NCBI GenBank assembly: GCA_019054805.1
Contig: JAHQIY010000008.1
Span: forward strand, 667,501 to 731,500
Length of the DNA stretch: 64,000 nt
Reading direction: 5' to 3'
Source of the DNA: Brachionus manjavacas
Lineage: Eukaryota; Rotifera; Eurotatoria; Ploima; Brachionidae
The translations under genes were made by a program, and so were the position numbers. Shown here in pieces: positions 24,201 to 34,571 of this stretch. The notes under the pieces are model-generated. The model ran no database searches, was not told the DNA's origin, and saw nothing but the letters and a program-made list of their open reading frames with translations. Numbering within the stretch: position 1 is the first letter of the stretch; every line of letters starts with the position of its first letter.

Positions 24201-24460
24201 TTAAATAATTTTCAATTCTTGTTTTAAAATGTTTTTTTAGAAAAATTTCACATCAATGTACATCAAAAGAAAATCCAATTGTAATTTCAATTGACCTTAA
24301 TTTTAAAAATTAAATGTTTTTTTTTTAGAAATGTAAATATTGTCTTAAAGAATGTAAAAACTGGCATGGATTTACTATTCATTGTGGTCACATGCACAGA
24401 AATTCTTGCTGCGGAAAATCGATTTTGAAGTGTGAATGTTTAATTAGACCTTCAAATTAA
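21291..24460 (+). CDS. C2HC zinc-finger / coiled-coil / RING-like protein, multi-exon
   Basis: Up to ten exons with GT-AG junctions in agreeing phase, starting at ATG 21,291. Exon 5 (22,232-23,148) holds two fingers of the MYT1/C2HC kind, CLNYKMCGGKGN...RH...NCP and CPLYPKCKGAGN...RHRS...NCP, like MYT1 CPTPGCDGSGH...SHRS...CP. Exons 6-8 (about 23,202-23,398, 23,457-23,624, 23,981-24,196) encode coiled coil (EILEGQILILTQKNLTLEED; IQALYRDIEKSRNEHRTALD). Exon 10 (24,330-24,460) ends the protein with a compact Cys/His block, CKYCLKECKNWHGFTIHCGH then MHRNSCCGKSILKCECL, resembling a degenerate RING. In the fourth exon (about 21,951-22,149) a one-base shift separates its two halves, so either that exon is broken, mis-sequenced, or translation begins at MDQNSRV (22,235). 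MYT1-type fingers bind DNA in known proteins; a role here is inferred only. It lies between the left TIR and the DDE-OTU gene, same strand. Confidence 0.65.
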
Positions 24461-25477
24461 ATTTTTTTCTAGACAAAATTTTTTTTTAAATTTTTTATAT
24501 ATTCTTAATTTTTGGATTATTTTTTTATTATATTTTTCAATTTTTTTAAATCATTTATGGTTTTATTCCTTGTTATATTATTTTATTTTTAGCTCAATCA
24601 GGCTTATCTTAATTTTACTACGACTTAATTTTTTTTTTTAGTCTTAGTAATGATTTGGCTTGACAAGAGACTTGTGACTTTTAAACGACTCGTCTCAAAG
24701 GATTTAAAAACTTTTTGAAATTTAAAGCCTCCAAAATAGTGAAATAGAAATGTTCTTTATCAAACTTATCAATATCTCAAAATTAGTACAAAAACTGATA
24801 CAAGGGTTGGAATTTTCGCAAATGCTTTAGAATCCCATTTACTGGTAACGCAATTTTGGGTTGCTAAATTTTTAAAATTTTTGAGTAGAATTTCAATCTT
24901 TTGTTTCATTTTTTGCTTCTAATTTTGAGAGATTGAGAAGTTTGTAAAGAAATTTCTCTTTCACATTACTAATAGGGGTTGAAAGTTTCAAAATAGTTTT
25001 TAAAAACTTTGAAACAGAGTTGTTCTGTCAATCTCAGATAAAGTCAATGTCCGGACCAGGACTAAAGTAAAAAATTTAAGAGTCCAGAGCCCTTGATCAA
25101 AAATTAAATAAACACTAAATAGAACCAAAAATCATTTAATTAAAATTTTAAAATAAAAAGAAAACTAATTCAAAAATTTTATACTTAGTAGTTTTCTTTT
25201 ATTATTTTTATTTATTGTTATTAAAAACATTATTAAACTCATTATAGTTTTTATATTGTAATAAATTAAAAAACAGATATTTCTTCAGTTTTTCTCTATT
25301 TTATTATTATTCAATGCTAGTTAAAAGGTATTATTTATAAAATGAATTAAATTTATTAACATTAGTATTTAAATAATATTTAATTTTTGAAATATTTTTG
25401 AATTTATATTTTTAATTATTTTTTTTGAAAAAATCGTTTTCTCATAGAATTAATTTACATTGTTTCAAATAATAAAT
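24461..25477. other. spacer between two element genes
   Basis: AT-rich. Around 24,645-24,700 there is an AAGTCA-family fragment (GACAAGAGACTTGTGACTTT). The rest shows no coding or repeat signal. Confidence 0.45.
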
Positions 25478-28400
25478 ATGAAAAGGACCGTTATTGACTT
25501 AAGCAAATTAGTTGCTATAACATGCCAATTTTTGAAAAACCCTGGTACAAACTTGAATTTTGATCCTAAGTTTTCTAAAAATGAACAGAATATCTGGGTA
25601 AAAATTTGCAAAGAATATTATGGGAAAGTATGCTATAAACAGGCATTATTAATTTATATGTGGTTTAAACGGAATACCCAAAATTATTCGAAAATTGTTC
25701 ATCAAAATCTTAATATTCTTGAATTTAATTCAAATGAAAATCCGGAAAAAAGCAAACAGCAAGAAAATGAGACATTTATCGAATTTAGTTTGAAAGAATT
25801 CAAATCATTTGCTGTTTCTATATCTAAACGTCGTCGTCTTCTCGGTGATTTTGAAGAAGCCTTGAATACTCAATTGCAAAAAAATGGTTTCAATTGTTAT
25901 TTTAAATGCAATCACAATTGGTTCAAATCAGAAAACAGTTGAAAAAGGAATTTACCAATATGGTCTGGGTTATACAAATGCATTCATGAAGAATGTCAGC
26001 AATCTATAATAACTGAAATAGCTGAAATCGGAAATGAAAAAGTTGTAATAAAAATTTTGTATTCTGACAAAAAAAAACATGAAAAAATTATAAAGTCCGA
26101 TAGAATAATAGGACTAGAAAGAAAACTTACAGCTCTGAAGCTAAAAGCAGAAGGTGTTTCAAATGTATGCGATACTAATAATACAAGTAAATATTTTTTA
26201 AAATCTTTTTTAAATAAAAAAACTCTTTAATTTCTTTTTAATTTTTAATATTGAAGTAACAAAAACAAAAAAAAATACACTTCACAAAATCGTTAATGAA
26301 TTCGATCACCGTTTTAGACTTAAAAGAGACTTGATTTTAGATTTAAAAGCGACAAAAACTCTTTGCCAGAATTTGGGTATTTCAACAAATTCCGAATTCA
26401 GAGGTTTTGTTCACAATTTATCAATAGATCCTTACGGTTTTTTGTTAATGTCAGATATTCAAGTAATTAATTTAAAAAAATTAAAAAATATTAAATTAAT
26501 ATTTTTTTAAGCTAAAAATTTGGATTCAAGCCAAATGTTCAAATCCAATTTGGTATTTTGACGCCACTGGAAGCGTGCATAAGGATATTGTTTCTCAAAA
26601 AAAGCCATTATTATATTCAATAGTTTTTCGTGATAAGAAAAACAAGATTATAATGCCAATAGCAGAATTTATTACAACAGAGCAAACAACAAAATCTATT
26701 TCAATTTATTTACAAGTTATTTATTATAATATTATGGAGTTTAATAAGAGCATTGAAAATAAAATCCCTCCAATTATCGTGAGTGATTTTTCATGGGCAA
26801 TAATTAATTCTATTTTAAGTGTATTTAATAAAATTACAATTCGAACTTATCTTAATTGGTGTTATGGAGTAATATTTGAAAATCAGAAAGAAACCAAAAA
26901 TGTTTTAATTCACATAAACACACGAGTTTATCTTTGTTCAACTCATTTTTTAAAAACAATTGTCAAAAAAGTAAAAAAAATGAATTTAGAGATCAATGTA
27001 AAAAATTTGTTTATTTTTTGTTTTTCAATGCTCCAAAATTCAATTACAATCAAACAATTCAATAATTCTCTTTTGAATATTTTTAATATTTTTAATAACC
27101 CGAAAAATGAAGAAACATTATTGTATTCGTTAGAAACTATGAGGAGAGAAATAAAAAACCGAAATTTAGATACATTAGATTTTTCAAATTTAACGGATGA
27201 TGTGAAAACTGAGAAAAATAACAATAATTCGGATAATGATTATGATGTTATATATAGTGAAACAGCTGAATCACTAAAAAAAATTTCACCATTTACAGCA
27301 TATTTTGAAAAGATGACTTGTACTCTACGAAAAAAATGTTTAGATAATAATTCTAAGTCGAATTTACAGTCAAATCCTTTTTATTTATCTAAATTATACG
27401 ATTTAATAGCAGAACAGCTTTATTTAATGCCACTTTGGTGTGGGATTATTCCTGAAATATACGCAAATCAAATAATAACTGTTTATCAGAGTGTTTCAAG
27501 ACAAGACTTACGAATAACCCGGTTGAAAGTTATTTCGGAAATTTAAAAAAAAATATTTTACAACATAAAAAATGTTTTCCTAGCGAATTTGTTAGTTTAA
27601 GTTTTATGCGAATAAAAGCCAAATATCTAGAATATTATATGCATAATTCTGAAAAAGAATCAAAAATCTTAGGTGGACTAATAAGTAAAAAAGAAGAATG
27701 GTCTGACAAAAAAGCAAAAAATAAGAAGCAAGCAATTTACTACGATTCAAAACCCACAGCAGAAAAAGGATTCTATTTTCAGAATTATGATATTTTCAAA
27801 TATATTTACCAAGATTTATTCGAATACGATCCAATGTTTTTGGAAAAAGAGAGTAAGGAGTACACAGAGATTTTTGAAAATGCAAAAATCTGCATTGAGG
27901 AAAAATTTGAAGAGCCAATGGAGATTAGCCAAGAAGAAACTCAATTTGATTTTAAAAGATTTAATGAGTTCTATCATAAAATTTCAAATGAAGTGTGGGA
28001 TTTTGATGGAGCAAAGACATTTTTTGAAAGCAAACAAACACAGTTAATTAATATGACTAATTACCTTAGAAATATCAAGCAATCAATTGTGTATTCAGGC
28101 CAAAATTTAGACGAAAGCAGATGTTTTAGTATAATAGTTGAATTATTTAATTTAAATGGTTTTGTTCCAATAAGAACATTAGGTGATGGCAATTGTTTTT
28201 ATAGGTCGATTTCAACACTTCTTTTTGGAACAGATGAATATTATTATTTAGTAAAAATAGGATCAATTTTTATGCTTTTAGAATATCGTGAATTATTTTC
28301 AAATATTGTAACAAAGCATTATTATGTGGAATCTTATGAAACCATCTGTTGTAAGTCTATGATTAAGAATGAATTGGCAATGATGCTTAATATTTTAGCA

Positions 28401-28631
28401 ACAAGCATTTTGCTTAATAGAGAAATTCTTATTTTTAATCTTAACACTGAAACATTGGTCCCGTATTGTTATAAATATTTAATTGGTGAAAATAATTGTG
28501 AGAATTTAAAGATTGGATTTGCCTCCAACCACTTTGTTCCATTAGTGTGTAAAGAAATTCATAATTCACCCTTTTTAGAAAATTACAGTGATTTATTTAT
28601 AAACTTTAGAGAAAAAATAAAAATTTATTAG
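25478..28631 (+). CDS. MULE-like DDE transposase fused to OTU cysteine protease
   Basis: Three exons in phase: 25,478-26,188, 26,258-26,463 and 26,512-28,631, about 1,000 residues. After an N-terminal Cys-containing region (CYFKCNHNW; LPIWSGLYKCIHEEC) comes the DDE-like core: IWYFDATGSVHKDI (first Asp), PPIIVSDFSWAIINSILSVF (second Asp) and YLCSTHFLKTIVKKVK. Next is the post-Glu block LTNNPVESYFGNLKKNILQ, then FPSEFVSLSFMRIKAKYLEY. The C-terminus is an OTU domain: LGDGNCFYRSIS (catalytic Cys) and ASNHFVPLV (catalytic His). OTU enzymes cleave ubiquitin-like chains. The DATG...D-SWA pattern recurs in uncharacterised transposase-like animal proteins. Two defects are visible: an in-frame TGA at 25,940-25,942 and a one-base shift near 27,500, just before TNNPVES. 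It may be dead, mis-sequenced or recoded. It is the only transposase-like gene in the 23-kb unit. Confidence 0.75.
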
Positions 28632-29838
28632 AAAATAAAATATTAAAAAACAATTTACAAAAGTTTTGCAATTAAAACTGTAAATCAAATTTTAATTTTG
28701 TATTCTCAATATCAATACCATTTCTAACTAAAATACTTTAAGAAAAAAAACATTTTACAAAAATATGAAAACTATGAAAAAAAATTTTTGTTTATATTTA
28801 AAATATTTTATTAAAATATATTTTTAAATAAATGTTTGAATTATTCTGATACATTTTGATATATTTATTCCATTTTTTTGCGTTAATTGCCTTGGATATT
28901 CTATTGGCAAAATATATTTAAACATCTTAGAATATTTTTATCTGAAATATTACACAAAATATATAGAAATAATCAAAAACCAGAACATCACATTTTTGGT
29001 TTTTTCAGTGAAAAGGTTATTTTGGATTATCATCATCAAAACTTTGGATAATTTTATTTGTTACAATGTCAAAATGTAAAGGTTTTGACTTGGACTTTTG
29101 TATCTTGGGATTTAAATAATTAAAATTTACAAATAAAATATTTAAGAAGATTTGATTTGCAATGAATTTTTTAATGGACGAAAATAAATAAAAACAAATA
29201 AAAATCATAATTATTATTTTATTATTAATTTCAAAAAGATTAAAAAAAAATACCGTTAAAGCTTAAAAGGTCAAAGAAAAAAAATAAAGTTTTGATGATA
29301 AATCACTTTTTAAGAAAAGAGGAGAGCAAACTGTTTTCAACCCTGGAATTTTTGAGATTTTCTCTCAATGGGTAAGTCCAAATTTTGTTCTTTAAAAATT
29401 ACGATCTAATTGATTCTGAAAGCACCATTATTTTGTCGGTAACAAAATTGCTTGAACATTTGTTCTTTTTTGATTCTATATTGATTTTCAATCGTGGTTT
29501 TAAAAATTAAATCTAAAAGAGAAAAACGAAATAAAAGTCAAAAATAGAATTTTAAAACTTTTTTCAATTAAATTTTATTGATAATTATTTTTTAAGTAAA
29601 ATCTATATTAAAACGTTATATTATATTAAAATCAATTTTTTCTTCTCTTTCTTGGAATGGGACCTTTTCCTATTGTTTGAAAAGTTTTGTCGGCTAAACC
29701 CAATTGTTCTTTTGTTAAGTCGGTTGCTAATCTGAAATGATTTGTCCCATCTGTTGCTTTTTTGGGCCTGCAGCGCTTAAATTTCTTGTTGAATTTGATT
29801 TTGTTTTGTCTCGAATAATTTTTGTATAAGGTTGGCGC
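28632..29838. other. AT-rich spacer with a possible distal exon of the next gene
   Basis: From 28,632 to about 29,600 nothing is supported. On the minus strand at 29,632-29,760 an open stretch (NHFRLATDLTKEQLGLADKT, then GPIPRKRRKN and a stop) looks coding. It may be a last exon of the chromodomain gene, but no junction fits in phase. Confidence 0.35.
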
Positions 29839-31635
29839 TTACACGTCCGAGAAGGCTTCCCATGAACTATGCAAGATTAAAATAAAAGATTTTTAAGAAA
29901 AAGATAATAAATTTACTCGTGGTATTCTCTTTTTCCAACTTTATCCCATTTCAGCAGGAGTTTTAATTTACCATCTTCAAATTTGTGCCCAATTATGCCA
30001 TTGATCTTAATTAGTAAAATTATTATTAAATTACACTTCTTAAAATAATTTTTAAATAAAATCTTACAAAATACTCGACATCTCTAAGATCAAATTTAGA
30101 ATTTCGCTTGAATTCAGACATGAGTTGTTGTTTAAGGATTTCCTCAGGTGGTATAAAATCCTCTTCCTCTTCCTCTGGTTCTTCGTCAACCATGTCATTT
30201 TGATTTGAGCCACCAGGAACATTAATTTGTCTTGCTATTGCTTCCGATGATGTTGTAGCATCTGGTTCCGTGACCGTTTCCTCTGTTATGGTGGTCAGTG
30301 TGGAAATGGTCCTACCTTCAACCATTTCACTCTCAGACTCCGAAGTTTCTCCAGATTGAGTGTCTTCGCCGAGTCTGGATTTTAATTGTTTTTCAAGAGT
30401 CGAAGGTATTTGGCGGCCCATATTGACGATTGGCGACTTGGTCTTAAAAAAAAATAAATTAAAATAAAAATTAAATATAAAAAAAATTAAAAAAAAATGT
30501 ACCGAAATTTTTTTGGGTGTTTTTTTTTTTCTGTGGCCAGTTGGTGGCAAAGGGCTAGATAGGGGCGTGATGGTCATTTTGCTTTTCACGTTAATTTTTG
30601 TATTAGCATTTAAATTGCCTTCTTGCTTTAAAGCTGTTGACTTAATAAAATTTAATTTAGTAATAATACTAAAAATTAAAGATAACAGGATTTACACTTA
30701 CGGATTCTTGTGATGAAACTTTTGACTTTTTATTTTGAGGTTGAGAGGGGGCCTCATCTTCATCTTTTTCCTTGCTATTGGAGCAACCAGGAACATTAAT
30801 TTGTCTTGCTATTGCCTTCGATGATGTTGTAGCATCTGGTTCCGTGACCGTTTCCTCTGTTATGGTGGTCAGTGTGGAAATGGTCCTACCTTCAACCATT
30901 TCACTCTCAGACTCCGAAGTTTCTCCAGATTGAGTGTCTTCGCCGAGTCTGGATTTTAATTGTTTTTCAAGAGTCGAAGGTATTTGGCGGCCCATATTGA
31001 CGATTGGCGACTTGGTCTTAAAAAAAGATAAATTAAAAAAAAAATTAAATATAAAAAAAATTAAATATAAAAAATTTAAAATAATTTACAGGAATTATTT
31101 GCTCAAGTTGATTCTTATTTGAGCTTGAAGACTTCTCTTCGGTCTGAAGCTTATTCTTCAGTTCGTCAAGCTTTTGATTAAGGCTGGCAAACTTAAGGCT
31201 CGATTTCAACCGGTTTTCCTTGACAATATCATAGTAATTGTCAAGGAAATGGGACTCAAAGTCTTCCATTTTTTGCTCATCAAATTCAATTTTTATTTTT
31301 GAGCTATCAAAATCGTAAATAATATTACGATTTTGAACAGATTTGTTTAACAGGACTTCCTCCGGCAAAATATTTGAATCTAACAGAAGACAAAAATAAA
31401 ATATATGTAAGAATAATAAAAATACAATACTTTCAATCAATCTCTTGAAATCCTCAGTTTTTAAATCAATTATTTTATTTACTGCACAGTAAATAATTTT
31501 TGCTCTGAGAATGCAACTTTTTATTCTGTCGCGGTTAATAGCCGACGGAGATTTTCTCTTTAAAAAAAATTTAAATTTTTTACTGAATATAATGTAATCG
31601 TACCTTTGAGCTGTTCGACAGAATTTAAGATGCAT
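29839..31635 (-). CDS. chromodomain protein with duplicated exon
   Basis: Minus-strand exons splice in phase from ATG 31,635 (MHLKFCRTAQ): a basic exon (KSPSAINRDRIKSCILRAK), a coiled exon (FESHFLDNYYDIVKENRLKS), duplicate B (TKSPIVNMGRQIPSTLEKQL, about 30,720-31,018), a short exon (KMTITPLSSPLPPTGHRKKK), duplicate A (about 30,072-30,441) that adds DEEPEEEEEDFIPPEEIL, and then 29,917-30,005 plus 29,839-29,866. The last parts spell a chromodomain: FDLRDVEYF, INGIIGHKFEDGKLKLLLKW, KREYHDSWEAFSDV. Chromodomains bind methylated histone tails or partner proteins; HP1 and integrase-linked types are known. The stop right after SDV truncates the final helix, and the next frame offers SANLIQKLFETKQ, so a small shift may have cut it. 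A 24-codon open stretch at 31,696-31,767 may be an upstream exon but does not fit in phase. Confidence 0.65.
30207..30491 (-). repeat. tandem exon duplication, copy A
   Basis: Nearly identical to 30,781-31,065 over about 285 bases, including part of the upstream intron. The spacing is 574 bases and I count only a handful of differences in the exon, so the duplication is recent. The reading frame is kept in both copies. Confidence 0.9.
30781..31065 (-). repeat. tandem exon duplication, copy B
   Basis: Partner of 30,207-30,491. Both encode SPIVNMGRQIPSTLEKQLKS and a Ser/Thr/Glu-rich segment (TISTLTTITEETVTEPDATT). After the shared part copy B continues into CSNSKEKDEDEAPSQPQNKK, and copy A into the acidic segment. 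Confidence 0.9.
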
Positions 31636-31771
31636 TTGATGACTAAAAAGAACAAAATGGAAAATGGAAATTTTAATTTAAATTTAATAATTTACTTTAA
31701 CCAAGTTTTCAATTTCACAGAATTTTGTGTGATTATTTTCTGTAGTTTCCGGATTAAATTTTTCCATATTT

Positions 31772-31941
31772 AAATTTCTAAAGATTATTCTAAATAAAGG
31801 AAATAAAAAATTAATTTTCTTCAAAAAACTTAATTTTGCAAAATAATAATATCTATCTATCTGAAAAACCATCTTTTTTATAATCAAATATATATCATTA
31901 AATTTTTAAAAAGACAAGGTCAGGAAATATTAAATATTTAT
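31772..31941 (-). repeat. internal inverted duplication, right copy
   Basis: Reverse complement of 20,371-20,522. It ends next to the first possible exon of the chromodomain gene, so what was copied is the region just upstream of that gene. Confidence 0.85.
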
Positions 31942-32084
31942 CGATCGATCTATAGAAATATTTTAGTAGTGGCACTAGTTAAAGTTTGTTTTTGCTTTCG
32001 AGCATTAAGGTGTTGACAACCGATGTTTCTTGCTTGAAATTGTTTTTTTTCGGCTTGGTCTAGTTGTTGATCGAATTGGTCGAG

Positions 32085-32263
32085 TTAGATTGAATTATAT
32101 TGGACTGATTTGTGATGATGTCTCCAATCGAGCACACCACCGCTTCGGATCTGAAAAATTATTGTCCCTATTTTTCCCTAATTAAACTCACTATCTTCTC
32201 GAAATCAAAGCTGATGCCCACTGCTCGCTGATTGTTTGTTGCTCTTTTGGCAAATTTTGATAT
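32085..32263 (-). other. two exon-like stretches, unidentified
   Basis: On the minus strand an acceptor-like AG precedes an open stretch at 32,192-32,263 (FAKRATNNQRAVGISFDFEK) with a good donor (ATA/GTGAGT). A second stretch at 32,085-32,150 has an acceptor and reads IRSGGVLDWRHHHKSVQY to a stop. The phases agree. I do not recognise the product and find no upstream exon; it may be the end of a small gene or a relic. Confidence 0.3.
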
Positions 32264-33294
32264 CTTTGAAATTTAAATTTGATTAATAAAAAAAAAATAT
32301 TCATCCAAGTACTTGGACTTAAAATTTTATTTATGAAACATCGGACTTTATTTAAAAAAATTCTAAAGTCAAAGTTTCTAAAGTTTCTACTGGTCTTGAG
32401 TACAAAATTATTTTTGAAGTCGATGTTAATCATCAAAAAAAAAGTTAATTCTCTAATCAGATAAAATTATTTAAAATATTTCAAAAACAACATTTGATGA
32501 ATTTGATTTAATCTTCATCAATTGAAATGCATTCTTGGTCATTTTCCTTATATTCTTAAAACTAATCTACAATTTATCTAAGCTACAAAATGTTTGTTTT
32601 TAAAATGATAGTTTTTGACCTTTATAATTGCAAAATCAGAAATCTGACAAAATTCTGAACAAATTGTTGAGCTAACTCTCTTTAATTTTTGACTTTGAAG
32701 ACCATCAATTTTGACCAAAAAGTGTATATATCAACTAAAAAAAGAAATGCAGTTCATATTTTTCCACAGAGTAAAATAAATTTATTCAGCCTTTTTTTAA
32801 AAAAAATGCTGTAAAATGCTATTGATGTCTCATTTGAATCTTCATTTTACGTGAATTCTGGAATAAATAAAAATGCTCCATATAATAAGAATCACAAGAA
32901 AAGGGAAGTAAGCAGTCTAAAAGAGAAAAAAAAGATTTTTCTGAGGATTTGTTTAAATCAAAATGATGATATATATATTTATCAATACAAAATAAAGACT
33001 AATTGAATGAAAATTAACTGAGAGTCCTTCAACTTATCAGTTAATTATTTTGTTCAATTTAGGAAAATTGAGAAGCAAATGTATTTTTGTTTAAATAAAT
33101 TGATTTATGTAAATTAAAACTTGTTTAAAAATTTTATCTCTTGAATATAAATCGAGCGTTCTTAATTTCATTTAGTCGAGTGTGAATATCGAATTTTTTG
33201 CTTCGCGCTGTATGCAGTTCACAAGCCGCCAAAGAATCCTCAATAAAGTCGAACATCTCAAAAACTTATTTGTTAACTTTTTTTCTAGATATGA
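32264..33294. other. AT-rich spacer
   Basis: No supported gene or repeat. A possible upstream piece of the glycosyltransferase gene (SRCMQFTSRQRILNKVEHLK, about 33,195-33,260) is open but not joined by a convincing splice. Confidence 0.4.
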
Positions 33295-34571
33295 TAGAGG
33301 AACTCGCTGAACTCGTTCCGTTTGTACAATAAAATAAGCTTCAAACGAACCAAGAGGCCTGCATTGCTCACAAATGATTTGAATTCGGATTTTAAGCTTG
33401 ACAAGTATTTGATTACAGACATGAAAACAAGCGGGTTCAAGCTGGGCAGTTTTTATGAGCCAAGGATATTGATAAACAATGAGCAGAAATGTGGAAAAAA
33501 AATGACTCAATTTTAATAGTATGCCTTATTCATTCGCATAAAAACAACTATTTGAGGCGCAAGGCCATGCGGGACACATGGCTCACCATGGATGAAATAC
33601 AGCTCTCTCAGCTAACCAATTTAACATTTTTTAAATACCAAAGAATACAGATTGAGCATGTGTTTTTAATTGGAAGCGATGATAAAAATGGTACTTTTTT
33701 GACCATAAAATCTGAATCGCACCTTTTGAAAGACATCATTGTTATTGACACGGTGGATAATTACAAAAATCTAATTTATAAACACCTGACCGTAGTGAAT
33801 TGGGTGCTCAAGTACTGTTCGAAAGCAACTTTTGTAATGAAAATAGATGACGATGTATTCGTCAATATAAAGTCACTGAGTAAGCATTTGGTGGAAAAAT
33901 TTTCCATAGAACCAAAGTCATCAAAGTTTATTTATCGTAATATAAACGAAATGGCTTATCCGATGCGCAAAAATGCTTCAAAGTGGTATGTGGATGCGGA
34001 CACGTATCCGTTCACTTTGTATCCAAAATACTGTGAAGGTTTTGCATACATAACCAATGTAGCAACCATGGAGTTGATGCATGAACAGAGCAAAATAATT
34101 CCGCGGTTTTGGATTGATGATGTGTACTTTACGGGTCTTTTGTTACACGGGATACCTGGCATAAATTGGTTCGATTTCAAAAATGAACTCAAGTGGTCGT
34201 ACTACGATTTCTGGGATCTTGGCAATACTCTCAAAATTTATGAGTTGTATGCCAAATTTTTGAAATTTTTTAAAATCAATGCCATTGATTTTTATTTGAC
34301 AGACTGTTTTGTTGTTTTGTATTCGCAATTAGATAATAAAGAGATAAATTATAACTTGATTCCAATAGAGTCTAATCTCATTCCGCTGATTAATAAAACT
34401 TGGAGTTTTAGTAAAAAAGAAAGTTTTCAATTTTATAAATGTTTGAAAAGTAAGAAAACATTTTTATATGTAAATTGTTCAAGTTTATTGTCGTCAAATG
34501 AAAACGAAACATTATTGTATGTTAATTTTTACGAATTTTGTATTAATTTATGGAAAAAAACTATTGCATAA
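33295..34571 (+). CDS. GT31 beta-1,3-galactosyltransferase-like protein
   Basis: A Golgi-type glycosyltransferase of family GT31, which transfers galactose or N-acetylglucosamine to glycans in a beta-1,3 link. Motifs in order: DSILIVCLIHSHKNNYLRRK and AMRDTW (donor-site start), HVFLIGSDD, ATFVMKIDDDVFVNIKSL (the metal-binding DDD), YPKYCEGFAYITN and FWIDDVYFTGLLLHGI (the ED-VY-G block; here Asp-Asp). The part before DSILIV (FKLGSFYEPRILINNEQKCG) is in another frame, with the shift at a run of eight A near 33,498-33,505. This is a spot prone to real or sequencing indels. The usual N-terminal membrane anchor is not visible in the joined sequence, so the 5' end is missing, in an unseen exon, or lost. 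Its place inside the giant element makes it possible cargo. There are no introns in the catalytic part, which might hint at a retrocopy, but GT31 genes are often single-exon. Confidence 0.85.
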
